The position numbers were made by a program, and so were the translations under genes. From contig NC_036443.1 in NCBI RefSeq assembly GCF_002775205.1, positions 30,505,717 through 30,569,716 of the forward strand: 64,000 bases of DNA. The letters run 5' to 3'. The stretch comes from Xiphophorus maculatus (lineage: Eukaryota > Chordata > Actinopteri > Cyprinodontiformes > Poeciliidae). Below the pieces are notes generated by a model that saw only the letters and a list, made by a program, of their open reading frames with translations, did no database searches and was not told the origin of the DNA. This document shows positions 1-34,720 of the stretch, in pieces (the stretch's first letter is position 1; each line of letters begins with the position of its first letter).

Positions 1-229
1 CTGAAGTGTACAGAGTGAAAAAGAAATGGTGAGAGTACAGAGCCCTGTGCTGCTCCTGTGTTGATGACCACCTGGTTAGACATTCAGTCCCTCAGTTTCT
101 AACAATGGTCTGTTATCAGGTATTCATTGATCCAGGTGATTGTTGAGGTTCCACCTGTGTCCTCTGGAGTTTCTCACAGAGCAGATCAGGCTGAATTGAG
201 GTAAATGGAGAAATCAAAGAACATGATCC

Positions 230-428
230 TCACATGAATTTGTCCAGATGACAGTGGGTTTGTTGAAGCAGGTGTATGATGTCGTCTCCGCTTCCACGGT
301 GATAAGCAAACAGCAGGGGGTCCTGATATGATCTTGTCTTCTTATTCAGGAGGACCAGCAGGAGTCTCTCCAGGACCTTGCTGTCTCTAATCTTGACTTT
401 GACCTGCTTCTCCTCAATAAATCCTCAT
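230..428 (-). repeat. Degenerate non-LTR retrotransposon reverse transcriptase fragment (Rex1-like)
   Basis: Read on the minus strand, one frame stays open for about 60 codons and gives KVLERLLLVLLN, then DPLLFAYHRGSGDDIIHLL and HCHLDKFM before a stop at 230-232. The pattern LERL...DPLQFAY...DDAI..LL...HLD is a conserved block of the RT domain in fish LINEs of the Rex1/CR1 type. Both sides are interrupted, so this is a dead fragment. It lies in the second intron of vps13d, in the same orientation as the gene. Family assignment is from motif recognition only. Confidence 0.55.
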
Positions 429-509
429 CTCATTCCCTAAAGACTCTTTATTTCTAGTTTCACAGTTCCCTGGTGATCCAGGGTTTGTTATTAGATTTTT
501 TTTTCTCAC

Positions 510-805
510 CTGTTTTGACTTCAAATGGCAGGTCAAACTCTCGGAGGGCATCTTTCCTCAGTGGCAGGTTTTCCAGTTCCACTGCACCTGAGGATATAAA
601 TGAAAGAGAAATAAAAATCCCTTCTTATGCCTTAAATTCCAATTCTTGCTGTGTCATCAATCTTGATGAAGCAAGAGCTGCAGGTCTCAATAATAAAACA
701 TTTATTACCTTTAAGAAGTTCAATGGAGAGCTGATCTGTGTTCAGATTGCTGACATATTTTCCTAGGTAAGTGTTTAGCACCCAGGCTACGAGCCCCTCC
801 AACAT
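510..805 (-). CDS. vps13d: VPS13D, first two coding exons (gene continues off the left edge)
   Basis: Exon 1 is 709-805 (ATG at 805-803) and exon 2 is 510-587; both have GT-AG borders. Exon 1 translates [18 protein letters not shown] and ends in LLK; exon 2 gives [15 protein letters not shown] then FDLPFEVKT. This is the chorein-type N-terminus of VPS13 family proteins, with the wording closest to VPS13D, a very large bridge-like lipid-transfer protein at organelle contacts that is needed for mitochondrial shape and clearance. Only about 58 codons of a protein of more than 4,000 residues are here. Exon 2 ends in phase 1, as expected for the following Ala/Gly codons of the family. The next exon is not found between 1 and 509 and must lie outside the window. 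The start was chosen because it matches the family N-terminus. Confidence 0.9.
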
Positions 806-1500
806 CCTGATGGCTCAGGATGATGAAAAAGAAGAAAATGATGATGATGATGCAGGAGCTGGAGTAATTCTCGGGTGGGATGATGGTGGCGGTCGCTCGC
901 CTCATAGAGGAGGCATCTGCTGTCTAACAAACACAACGGCAGAAATCTCACAGCAACGGGAATGTTAACTACTGTCACCCATGATTCATATTTAAATTAC
1001 ATATTTCTATAGCTACAAAGAAACAATAGTTACTAGCTTTTATTAGCTCCCAAACATTCAACTCTCTAACTACATTCAAACCTGATGGCCTATTCAAAGT
1101 TCTGCTAAAGAACTCCAACTTTTCCACATTTGTTAACAATACAATCAAATTATTTGAGCTTATAGATGTATAAATCTTATAGATGTATAAATCATGGATT
1201 TTTGTGCAATTCTATGGTACCCGCTAGTGTCTAGAATTTACAGGGTTTCCTTGACGCGCAATGACCCTCAGTCACTTTCCGTTTTTCTTTCGGCACTAGG
1301 CTCCGTACAGTAACAGTGAAACATGTCAGCAACTTTTGATCATCAGCAGGCATAATGAAAATAATGAAATGAGGTAAATAAACTGTTCAATCGAGGCTCA
1401 TTTTTAACAGCAACAGTCCAACTTTCCGTTGGAAATTGACCGTCACCATGACAACTACTCCCCGGTATTTAGTTTCAACGTTATTAAAATCTTGACTTAC

Positions 1501-1970
1501 CGCTAACGACGACACTTGTCCTTATCGAGCAGCTCCAAAGAGTCCGTGTTTGGGACACACAAGTGAGGATTGTTTGTGCTGCCTTGTCAGAAAGCCCTCA
1601 GGGCGTCACTGAAGAGACAGTTAGCCGTTATTCAGCTGCAGAGCACCAGCGTCCACCAACAGCACAACCTGGACCTATCGGGACAAACCGGCGGTGGCAC
1701 GAGCTAATGTTGGGCTCCTGGAATGGGCAGAAGGTTGTGGGTCCAGCTAGCTAGCGACTTACCTAAAGTTAGCAAGCATGTTGGCGGCTTTAAGGCCACA
1801 ACAGTCCGCGTTCAATGACTTAAAGTCTGAGGAATTATCAGCAGAACGGCGTCTTCTCAGGTACTCGGAAGGAAAACGGCCGACAGCACTGTTTTAAACT
1901 TCTCACACCACGAAAGTATCGACGTCTATCGTTGAACTATCAACGCTGGCTTCCGGTCACGTGATGCAAA
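1501..1970 (-). promoter_or_regulatory. vps13d: Probable vps13d non-coding first exon and promoter with E-box/ETS motifs
   Basis: On the minus strand a good splice donor (GCG followed by GTAAGT) ends at 1501, giving a likely 5' UTR exon that would join an acceptor near 915-930, just upstream of the vps13d ATG. The stretch is richer in CpG than its surroundings. At 1951-1966 a TTCCGG ETS-type site abuts GGTCACGTGATG, an E-box of the CLEAR/USF type (TCACGTGA palindrome). The exact transcription start is not visible. CLEAR elements are known targets of TFEB-family factors; whether this one is used is inference. Confidence 0.5.
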
Positions 1971-3008
1971 CAAGACGGTTTACTTGTGCTGCTTTCAATG
2001 ACAACAGGGAAACAAGCACTAGATAAACGGTTCTCATGTCGTAACAAGAAAACATATGAAAAACAAAAATATTTATTAACAACAACAGCAATAATAATAA
2101 TGATCATAATAATAAGTAGTTTTTAATCCCCGAAGTTATTTCTTTGAGGTGACAACTGTGAAGATTTAACTGCATTTAATTTGCATAATTAAACTTAAAG
2201 TTCAGTTTCATGTATTTATAAATGTGTAGGCATTTATTCATTGATTTATAAATGTGTAGGTATTTGTTTATTCATTTAGTATTCCTTAAAGTAAAACAAC
2301 AAACTAAACATCCTCCAAGAAAACCAACTGTATTTTTTCCCACGTCATCTGTGAAAAATCGGGAGAAATTTAAGCTTTCACTTGTGCTCTTGCTTATTTA
2401 AATGATGTCACCAAGGGCAGTGACGAGCTAAACTCAAACAAAATTTGATTTAGATTTCTCTTTTATCTTTGTTTATCACATGAACCATTAAGAATTGGTC
2501 ATATATTTGTACATTTCTGTGTAACTTTGTATTTTTATTTCACATTTTGTACTCATATTTGTGTTATTCAACTGTTTATGCATCATCCACTCATCCCAGT
2601 TCAGTGGTGTGATGGCGTGGAGGACATTTACTTACATTTATCTCTGCTGTCCATCCCTTCATGGTCCCAGTCTACATCCTCTGATGGCTAATGGTTCCTG
2701 TTGCAAAGCTGAAATAATCTCAAACTGGTTTCTTCACGGTGAAAATAAGTCCACTGTATTCCAATAGTTTCCAGTCACTAGTTATCAATAAACAGACCTC
2801 CATTGAGATGCTTGATTTACATACATATTTTTCCCCCACTTACACAATTTGTTCGCCTTTGATATAAAGAAAAATACAACTTTGAATGTGTTTATTTTTC
2901 CTTTATTTTGTCTTTTCTTTGTTTTTTACAAAATAAAACCAGTATTACAAACACTTAAAGTCAATTCCTCATTCACAGGAGTGCCATCAAATGTACATTT
3001 ATACAATA

Positions 3009-3009
<1 letters not shown>

Positions 3010-3039
<30 letters not shown>

Positions 3040-3065
3040 AAGAAGAAGAAGAAGAAGAAGAAGAA
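3010..3065 (+). repeat. (AAG)n microsatellite
   Basis: About 18 uninterrupted AAG triplets. It lies between vps13d and the 3' side of ephb2. The Arg- or Leu-rich reading frames through it are artefacts of the repeat. Confidence 0.95.
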
Positions 3066-3924
3066 AGGTACAAGTGAGGTCACAGTGATAGGATCGTTTG
3101 GCTTCTGGCGACACCATGTGGTCTATCATCCACATGCTTTGGACCAAAAGAGTCCCAGAAAAAATATTCTGCAAAAAGTAAAACTGTGCTGTAAAGGGAG
3201 CAGCTAAGGCCTTAAGCTTTAATACAACGTTGTTGATTTCACAAAGAAAGCAACTGCTCTATTGTATCTGTGATCCTAAAAGCCATGCGATTATTTCTGT
3301 GGGTTTTTTTAAGTGGATGTTTCTCAGGGCTTAATAAAAATGATGTGGGGACGCTTTTTCAGAGAGTGAGGCAGAGGTGGATATTTTAAAAAAGAGCTTG
3401 ATGTAGAGGAGACAAGACAGCAAACGAAAATTAACTTAATAAAAGCTTAAGTAAAATCTGATCTAAATACTTCTGTAAAAATCTACTATAGTAAAAATAA
3501 CAACTAGCTCTTAAGTTGCAGCATTTATTTTTGTTGCATTTTTTAGTTTTTTGCCACAAAGAAAAAAAACCCTAAAAGCACATAGACAGGGTATAATTCT
3601 CAACCTTAAAGAAAAGGACATATTTAAAGGATGTATGTATAATGTTGGCGTACATCTAAATAATCAAGCTCAGTGTAATTAGCATAATTCAGTGTAATAT
3701 AATAAAATCCCCACTTTATTTTTTTAAAACCTGGTTTCTGAGCTGCAGTGGACGGCGATCCGCTGCCTGGCTGCATCTTTGAAGCAACAATTAAATAATT
3801 CTGTTCACCAAAACCAATCCTAACTGTGATCATGATGCTGCACTTACTCTTTACTCAACTGAAAAAATGTACAAAACAACTTCGTAAATCAGTGCTTTAA
3901 AATGAATGTGGGTTAGGGTTAGAG

Positions 3925-4100
3925 TGCCGTGGTGGTGGAGGGGTTAGTGCGACCCTCATTCAGAGGCAATGCGGGTTCGACTCCCGGACCCGGCGGCGTT
4001 TACCGCATGTCTGCCCCCTTTCCTGTCAGCCTACTTTGAAAAAGGGACACTAGGGCCCACAAAAAGACCCCTTGCAGGGTGATAAAAACAAATAGAAAAA
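3925..4100 (+). repeat. tRNA-derived SINE-like element
   Basis: The segment has a polymerase III box A-like stretch (GGGTTAGTGCGACC, about 3940) and a box B-like GGGTTCGACTCC at about 3972-3983, spaced as in a tRNA head. A non-tRNA body and an A-rich end (GATAAAAACAAATAGAAAAAA) follow. This is the layout of a tRNA-derived SINE. It is not a functional tRNA because no cloverleaf can be drawn. Confidence 0.6.
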
Positions 4101-4526
4101 AATAATAATTAATGTGAAAAAATTAATTTAGGGGAAGTTAAATGTTTTCAAAGTTGGCAAATATGCTGAAGAGATAAATGCGAAATCCTCCCTGATGATT
4201 TTAAATGACACAAAGTGTGATATTTGATCAAATAAAAATATGACCGAATAAAAACCAGAACATATTTTTGAAAAGAAGTTTTAGAGAAGGTCGATCGCCT
4301 CTTGTAGGTTGCTCTTTGTATCCACTTGAATGTCTCACGGTCTCTGAGAAAGCACATAAACAATAATAAAGAAATTATAATAAAAATGGAAATTTCTGTC
4401 ATGTTTTTCTGTGCTTTCATAACTATCACCTGAACATGCTGAGCTTGTTTACTGCAAATCTGGAATCAAAAGAAAGAATCAGGCTTTTTTCTGCTATAAG
4501 TAAATACAGATAAACATGGACCAGCA

Positions 4527-4584
4527 AACACACACACACACACACGCCCCCCCACTCCACCCAACACACACATACACACACACA
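4527..4584 (+). repeat. Imperfect (CA)n microsatellite
   Basis: Two CA tracts are split by a C-rich spacer (GCCCCCCCACTCCACCCAA). No gene overlaps it. Confidence 0.9.
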
Positions 4585-7500
4585 AGAGATTACTTTCTCT
4601 ACACATACAGAAGCCAAATTTAAGTGAGGTTGTTTCTGTTTTTATGTCTGTGAAGGATCCAGGTATACAAAGACGACTAGCTTCAGGTTAGAATAACATT
4701 AGTTCGAAAATAATTTTAAAAAAATAAGAAGAAAAACAATTAAAATAAATGTAAATATCAAATCTGTGTCCATTCCATTCAGGCTAATGATTATTGTCTT
4801 CAACGAATGTAATAAACTAAAGGAGTGCAGAAATTTAATAATGACAAAAAGATTAAAAACCTGCATTTCTATGATAGACTTTGAAGAACTACAACTAACA
4901 GACAAACAAAAAGTAAAAAGTGGAACCATACTTTGCAAAAACACAGATTGAAAGAACTAGATTTCACAGCAAAAACACATCCTATAAAAATACATCAGTG
5001 TGTGTGTGATCGGGAGCATCTATTACGCCAGGAGTGTGTACAGAGTAAACGTGTGTACAGTACAGTAGAGTGAGTTTGTGCACATCTGTATAACATACAT
5101 ATAGGGACTTTGTTTCTGACACACACAATGCTGTATGAGAAAATACGTTTTCAGGAAAGTCTGCCCATTTTTAAACTAAAAAGTTAAAAACATCTGAAAT
5201 CTGCTTGGAGATTTTCAAAATAAGAGCTCTGGAAGAACGTTCCCCAACAGTTTGCTCAGGTAGAACCACAGAGAACTCGCTGCGTCCTTAACATATAGAT
5301 CATCTTCAAACAGAGACATGCACCCAGAAGTTATTATACAAGGAAAACAATTAGATTTAAAAACTGATGACTTCAGGTCAGACTTTGTTCCATTTCAAAT
5401 CCACTAGAAAATAAGTGGATCGGGTCGTTCCAGTGGGCGAAAACACAGAACCACAAAAGAAATGATCACATTCTTATAATTTACAAAGGCATTTACAACA
5501 AGAACTTAGATAACAAACAACCTCACATATGAGCAAATAAATGTGATTGTACAGAGGAATGTTTCAGTCAAAATACAAAAGAGCGTTGTATCTTCACACT
5601 TGAGTGAGGAAGGTTTGAGCTGCTCTCACTCAACAGTCTGCTGTCACAAAATTTGCTTGATTGAAAGTTTGGATCAAATATTTCTTTCCTTCAAATGGAT
5701 GGATGGAAGAAAGCTTGATCTTTTCTTTAGGAAATTATCCTGTTTTTCTATGCTTAGCCTATCAGACTTTCAGCTAATAGAATAAAAACATGTGGTTGTG
5801 ACTTATTTGTATTTTTATGCAAGTTTTCAAAGTTCACTCCAGATGAAGTGAATTTTGCATTCTGAGAGATTCAATGCTTCTCATAGTGTGTTTGCAGAAA
5901 ATCAGGATTTGTTTTAAGAGACTTCAAAGTTTTGAGCGAGAGCAGCAAAGTGTAAAAATAAGAATTTCTGCTCCTGAACAGAAAATGCATGCTTTTGTTT
6001 TTTTTGACAGGATTATTCTTCCATACATTTTGTGCAAATTCAACAGGAGGAAGAGGTTTAACATTCTAAACATCTGAGACAAAAAAGAGATTTGATAACA
6101 TGTTACATGAACCAGGAAAATCATTTCAGTTCTGTGAGGTATAAATGCAAAACTCAGTCATTTTAATGTAAAGTTTGTTCCCTTTTCACTTAAATTATAA
6201 CGAAAGCTTATTGTTCTTATCAATCTAGGCATTAGCTGCATGTTTCTTATGTTTCCTGTTTGGAAAAAGAGCTTTGAGTTCATGTTATCACAACATCAAG
6301 GAGATATTATAAGAATATTTTTGTTAGCAGTTTTGGCTCAAATGACCAAGGATGGCAGGTTTTTCTATGATGGTGCATTAGAGCTATAGCAGATTCTAAA
6401 AAGGAGTGAATTTCCGCAAAAAAAATCATAAATTTTCATATTAACATCAGAAATTTTCTAGAAAAAACAAAAAATGTTGACTTCTGGACCTCAGATATAT
6501 ATATATATCTTTTTAAATACTGAGCTCCAAAAGTAAAACATTTATGAGAACATTTTTTTTTCAGATTATTCTCAAAACATTTCTTGAAAAAATGTGGAAA
6601 TTTGAAACCTGGATGGAGGCCGGCTCCTGCAGAACCACATTCTGCAGGTGCGGATTTATTTTAACCCATCAGACTGAATAACCTTCACATTAAAAACAGT
6701 TTCCAGAACCACTTTTTTCTTTTATACACCATTTTTACCAAATGATAAGAGTGATGCACAAAAACTAGAACATGCGTTTGATGAGAGGTAAGAAACAGAT
6801 ATTCTTCCTCTTCTTACACATAAAGCCCTGAATGACCAAACTCCATGTCATGTCAAACATCTGCAGGTTTCCTGGTGACTCCTGGACTTTCTCAGGTGGT
6901 TGGAGGTAGAGCTTCTCCTGTGGAACCAGCTCCCAGTCTCTATGAATGAGGCAGTGGCAGTTCTAGACATGGGTGATATGGCTCTGTGTCCAGGGTGCCA
7001 TCAGATCAGGGATGGCTGGAAAACTAAAAACTGGCCTGTTTTTGCTCAGCATCAAGGTCTGCAGCCAATCAATGGTTTCCTAAGACCAGGGGTCTGCAAC
7101 CTTAACAATTCAAATATTCATCTAGTGCTGCAAAAAAGACATATATGTAATGATTTAAATGTTTTACTTGGAAAGTTCATGAAATGTAACTAAAATCTAT
7201 TTTTATTTTCAGATTTTGTTGTCAGGCATCAGGTAGGAGGACTTTAACTTTGTCTTTTTTCATGCTTGACTGATAAACAATCCTCCGGACACTAGAGGGC
7301 AGCAGAGGCCAGTAAAACGAGACACTAAGGAGAGCGTCCTTAGGGGCACTAGGGCCAGCGCAGACATTTGTTTTTAAATTATGAAAATAAAGTCAGGATC
7401 TTACTAGACTATTAACCCAGAAAAATGTAATAGCACCAGAAGAAAGTTGTAAAATCACGAGAAGAAAGATGTTTTAATGAGAAAAAAGCTTCTGGAGTTA

Positions 7501-8277
7501 TCAAAACGTGAGCGGTTCAGCAAATCCGTGTGGTTCTTTCTTTAAAATGGACTCAGTCATTTAAACAATCGTTTGAAAGTCATAATAATTTCACTCTATT
7601 GTTTTAAAATATTAAGTGTTTCTGTATTTGGAATGCCAAGTATAACTTGTTCAACATTCCTAATTTTGATGCAGTTTCAAGTAGGATTTCTCATAAAATT
7701 ATGACTTGTTCTCATATTATGACTTTATTTATTTGTTTAATTGAAAAAAATATAAATAAATAAAAATCAATGGTAAAAAAGTGCCAGAAGAAAAAAATAC
7801 ATTGAGAACGACAGCCATAAATATAGAAAATAAAATATTGTCTTAATAATTAAAACCAAACAGTTCAGGTTGCAGACACCCTGCCTCACAGAAACCTTTA
7901 AATTATCAACCTAAATCTGTTTTTTTAGAGCATCATGTGAATGGATATAAATACGACCGTTTTAACTCAAATTAATGGATTAAGTCTCAACAGTGAATTT
8001 CTCTGTTGTGAGTTGTGTGTAATTAGGAACCAGCAGTGTAAATAAAACATTAAAACCTTCCAGTCGTTGCGGTGCAGGCGTCTAACTTCATTTAATTTAA
8101 ACTCAGTGAGTTGAACCAGGAAGAGTTTTGGTTAGAATAAGATAAAAAAGAAAATAAGCAGCAAAAAGGTACTGAAGTTTAACCAGTCTGTGTAAGATGA
8201 GTTTTTGTATAAAACAGGCAGGTGCGTCTAAGAGTTTCAATTATTGATGTGTTCCTGCAGGATTTAAGATTCACCTA

Positions 8278-8810
8278 TTAAAGGGGTGGTGCCATGTGTT
8301 TTCCAGGCATATAGAGCCATTTTCTAGCATAAACCACTAACTATGTTAACTTCAATTGATCTTAAAATACTACATATCAAATATAACTTAAAAGAAATTT
8401 GACTTCTCAGTTTAATGTCTTGAAATTGGGCCTGTGTCTCTTTAAAAACTCTTTCTGAAGCTCAGAATCCAGGAAGTCATCCCAACATGGCTCCTCTATG
8501 AAACCTTTAACGTTTTTAACAGCGTTGCTCTGAGAAGTAGCTCCTATAATGAGCTCAGCTGTTCCACCAGGTGTTTGCTAATTGCTACTGGCTAGTCTGA
8601 AGGATATGAAAGGGGAGGAGCTACACCTCAAAGGCGGGGCTAGGTCCACCTGCATGTTTTGCACAGCTGAATGGTTGCCATGGAGATTAAAGGATTTCTC
8701 ATAATAGAATAAAATCAACACTCCAGGTTTGTTTTTGACGAGGGAATAACATTATCACATGACATAAACCTTAAAAAAAAGAGAGATTTTATATAGTACT
8801 GCCCCTTTAA
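8278..8810. mobile_element. MITE-like element, family 1, copy A
   Basis: It starts with TTAAAGGGGTGGTGCCATGT and ends with TAGTACTGCCCCTTTAA, an imperfect terminal inverted repeat. Its body shares long stretches, inverted, with the copies at 18987-19461 and 34272-34720, for example the block around GTTGCCATGGAGAT and the block around GAGAAGTAGCTCCTATAATGAGCTC. There is no coding capacity, so it is a non-autonomous DNA element. It lies just downstream of ephb2, possibly in its 3' UTR. Confidence 0.7.
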
Positions 8811-9374
8811 ATATTAAAATAAATAACGTCCCAAAAACTGAAAACTGCCCTCAGCCACAACCAACAGTCAGGAAATCTGATTGGTAAAACGTGTAGAAAA
8901 GAGAGCCGGAGGAGTGAAGAGACAGATGTCAGTCAGTCCAGATGTTCCCTTCAGCTGATTGTCTGTGATGTTTAAGGCCTCGAAGTCCGACTGCCACCAA
9001 AAGCACCACATGAGGTCTGATGAGATCAAGTCAACCTTAAACTGGAACTGCCAGGTCATGTTGGACGCACTTTCTTGTTGCTCAGTAAAGGAACTCGGTG
9101 GTGGAGGTGTTGAGTAGAAACAGAGTATCATCTCTAACGGCCGCAGGTCGACTGCAACTCGAAGCCCCTGAATGTACCGTTACCTGAACGCAGCAGCTGC
9201 CACAACAACAAGCCAACGTCTCTGCGCTGCCGAGCAACGGACCCGGATGGGTGGAGTCTGTAGGGAGGTACGGTGAGGTCACAGTTTGGATGGATGCTGG
9301 TGGCTCTCCTCACAAGTTCGGGAGGATGCTGGCCTCCTGCGGTGAGCAAAGCCCGAGCGGGCGGGTCCGTGGAA

Positions 9375-30631
<21,257 letters not shown>

Positions 30632-30870
30632 CTGAGTGTGCGATCAACAAAAGGAAGAAGAAGGAAAGGAAGGAAGGCAGGAAGCGATGCATCCGTCCAG
30701 CAGCCGTGCAGCAGCGGAGCCCAGGCTGTGAATTCATTCAGAAACGCGGAGCTTCATCCTCGTCATCATCAGCGACAGAAGGGATCATGGCTGGGATCGT
30801 TGCTGCCGCCGCGGCTGCGGCCGATCAGGCTGGGAGCAACCAAGTGGAGGGACGGGGGGGCGGAAGAGAA
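30632..30870 (-). promoter_or_regulatory. ephb2: ephb2 5' UTR and proximal promoter
   Basis: The stretch directly upstream of the ephb2 ATG is rich in CpG (GCTGCCGCCGCGGCTGCGGCC at about 30800-30821), unlike the AT-rich surroundings, and fits a CpG-type promoter. No TATA box stands out. It is cut off from further upstream sequence by the GATA array. The exact transcription start is unknown. Confidence 0.5.
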
Positions 30871-30881
30871 ATAAATGAACA

Positions 30882-31524
<643 letters not shown>

Positions 31525-31773
31525 AAAAATAACCACAGTATGAAGTATAAGTTAAACTCAGATGTTCCAGCCTTAAAGCATATTATTATAGTTTATTATA
31601 TCACATTTCAGCATCAAGGCAGAGAAAAGTGTTTTACTCTGAAAGCATAAAAACATCAGCAGTTGTGAAAACCAAAAACAAATATTACATTTTATTAAGT
31701 TTCATTGTTAAAATTATCAAAACACATCAGATATATTGATCAATGTTCCATTTATTATTAATCAAAGGAAACT

Positions 31774-31965
31774 TTAAGCAGGTGGTTTTAGCCTTGATTT
31801 AAAGGAACTCAGTGTTTCAGCTGTTTTGCAGTTTTCTGGAAGTTTGTTCCAGATTTGTGGTGCATAGAAGCTGAATGCTGCGTCTCCATGTTTGGCTCTG
31901 GTTCTGGATTCAGAGCAGAACCAGAACCAGAACCTGAGAGGTCTGGAAGGTTGATCCACAGCAGA
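31774..31965 (-). repeat. L2/CR1-like LINE reverse-transcriptase tail
   Basis: The minus-strand frame reads DQPSRPLRF, then HGDAAFSFYAPQIWNKLPEN and FKSRLKPP, the conserved end of L2-type RT proteins. It is a relative of 10930-11340 in the opposite orientation. It is 5'-truncated and not functional. Confidence 0.7.
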
Positions 31966-32367
31966 TCTTTAAGCTTTCAGTGATTCATAAACTAACAGAA
32001 ATATTTTAAAGTGTATTCGCTGATCTGATCTGTTGTGCCTCTCAGAATTTCATTCACATGTTTGTCTTATTCATATTTACATATACCAGCTGTACTTTTA
32101 AATATCAAATCTCTCACATTAACAGCTAAATACTGTGGATTAATAGAACTAGTCACAGCAACAGTGATAATAATTTTAATTTAATATCCATTTATGATCA
32201 TGTTTTTAAATGTGTGGACTTTGCTTGAGTTCTTTGTGCAGAACTTGTTAATTTAATTTAACTTCTCCCAGCTAAACTAGGAATATAAATTAAGTACAAA
32301 ATCAACATTCATAAAGAATGTAAAAGTATATAAATACATGGATGAATAAATACGCTATAGGGTACAT

Positions 32368-32680
<313 letters not shown>

Positions 32681-32944
32681 TTCAGTGGGTCTGTGGGCCT
32701 AAACAGAGTTAGGTAGCCAATTAAATGAAAGATAATTTTACCAATGAACTTGACTTATGAAATTATATTATTTAGAGAATCTGTTGCATCTATGTTTTTA
32801 GTTTTAATCCTAATTGTTCACCAGGACTCTGCTCTGATTCTCAGCTTCTTGGTGGCTAAATCTGCAGAGACTCTACAGCTGATCTACATGAACCGTTTCA
32901 TAACTGGAAACTGGAATGAGCTGAAGAGCATGAGTCAGAGGGAA

Positions 32945-33030
32945 GATTCAGGAGCAGTGCTGACATTGGAGAGAGAGAAGGAAAAGAGAGAGAGAGAGGG
33001 AGGAAAAGAGAGAGAGAGAGGGAGGAAATA
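32945..33030 (+). repeat. GA-rich low-complexity tract
   Basis: Runs of GAGAGAGA separated by GGGAGGAAA. No gene. Confidence 0.85.
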
Positions 33031-33723
33031 GAGCAGAAGAATATGAGCTTGACAAAAAGGAATCCAGCCTGCCTCCAGATGAGTGAGGGCTGCAAAACAA
33101 GAGATTAAAGGAGCCCAGGGCTTGTTCCCATGGAAACCTTTGCCCATGGAGATGGCAGAGAGAATGCAGCAGATTGTAGGTCAGACGCGCCATCAGCGGT
33201 CCAATCAGATGTAAATCTGTTCTGACTTGAGGGTCATAGAATCAGCAGCAAAGCTGGTTGCTCTCAGTTGCTGCTTTCACTGTTGGGGTTCTACTTCCTG
33301 GTTAAAAAAAGCTTCTTCTGGATCCAGCAACTGCTCTGTTCAACAAACAAGATAACAATATACAGAATCAGAAATAAATCTGAAGTTTTTACCTTTTGTC
33401 TCTAAAGACTGCATGAATATTTGCTGAAAATTGTAACATTTTTCATGCAACCTGCTGATTTAATCACAGGTCCTTCATTGTTTATGTCTGTTTTCTACTG
33501 AAAGCAATGGTGTCTCATTCAGCAACAAGCTCATTTTTATATTAGCTGCCCTGAATTATTTAAAGTACTCATGTTTTCTTGCACACTTGGTTCTCTGTCT
33601 GCTTGTGGTCTTGTTTCATTTTTAATACAACATGATAGTTTCCCTGGAACAGAGAACAAAACGGAGGAAAAGTGAGTCAGACAGCATGACTGATTCTGTT
33701 CTGCAACACCTGAAACATTCAGA

Positions 33724-33725
<2 letters not shown>

Positions 33726-33808
<83 letters not shown>
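33726..33808 (+). repeat. (TG)n microsatellite, about 41 units
   Basis: A perfect TG run, a potential Z-DNA former. It lies between ephb2 and tnnc1 with no gene overlap. Confidence 0.97.
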
Positions 33809-33809
<1 letters not shown>

Positions 33810-34271
33810 TAGAGACCAACACCTGCTGATGTTTTTGATCATTTTATGTCAGCGTCTAAAGATCTACAGGAACTAATAATATCAACAATAATAAAAACTC
33901 TCATGAAAGACAAAGTTTCAGAATCAACACCAGTTTCCTGAAAACCTTAAATCTAGATTTGTTCCCACTTTAACCAGCAAAAAGCTCCTGCACCAGTACC
34001 CCAGGGATTGGAATCATCCTCTATCACATGACATGGATTTATTTTAGCGCAGCCATAACAGCCACTGGCCGCTAGGTGGCAGCATTCACCTTCAAATTGA
34101 ACAAATAAAACGGGGTCAGTGCTCAGTATGTCAGTATCCTGCAGAGACCTGCTGCCAACGAGTAGTCACCTGATCCAGGTGTGCTGAACCAGGTGTGAGA
34201 ACTAAAACATGCAGAAGCCCTTGGAGACTGAAGTTGGAAACCCCGTACTACAGAAAATTAACTCAGGGTGG

Positions 34272-34720
34272 CCTAAAACGGCAATATTATGAAAAATGAA
34301 CTTTTTTCTTTTTTTAATTTTCTGTCATAATGTTATTCAATCATCAAAAACAAACCTGAAGTGTTGCTTTGATTCTTTCATGCATCCTTTAATTTCCATG
34401 GCAACCATTTAGTGGTGCAGAACGCCTGGGTGGAACTAGCCCCTCCTTTGAGGTGCAGCTCCTCCCCCTTTCAGCTCCTTCCGACTAGCCAGCACAATTA
34501 GCAAACACCTGGTGGAACTGCTGAGCTCATTATAGGAGCTACTTCTCAGAGCATTGCTGATAAAAACACTAAAGGGTTAATAGAGGAGCCATGTTGGGAT
34601 GACTTCCTGGAGGCGGAGCTTCAGAAATAGCAGGAGTTTTTAAATTTCAAGGAGTTAAAGTACAAAGTAAAATTTCTTTAACTCATATTTGATGAGCCGC
34701 TTTTTTATAAAATGGCACAA
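34272..34720. mobile_element. MITE-like element, family 1, copy C (ends decayed)
   Basis: The body matches copies A and B (for example ATTTCCATGGCAACCATT, and GAGCTCATTATAGGAGCTACTTCTCAGAGC), but the terminal inverted repeats have decayed (left end about CGGCAATATTATGAAA). No coding sequence. Confidence 0.65.

Larger units (their letters stand above)
1971..8277. other. AT-rich intergenic region between vps13d promoter and ephb2 3' end
   Basis: Apart from the (AAG)n, SINE-like and (CA)n repeats listed separately, no coding exon can be supported here. A degenerate LINE coding tail is present around 6795-6960 (plus strand, THKALNDQTP...WNQLPVS, like the end of L2/CR1 reverse transcriptases). 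Part of the stretch may be the ephb2 3' UTR, which runs leftward from 9374, but no single poly(A) signal can be chosen. Short tandem duplications occur at 1165-1197 and 2212-2275. Confidence 0.5.

Noticed and set aside
3925..4100. A tRNA gene
   Set aside because: Box A and box B are present but no cloverleaf or anticodon arm can be formed, so it fits a SINE head.
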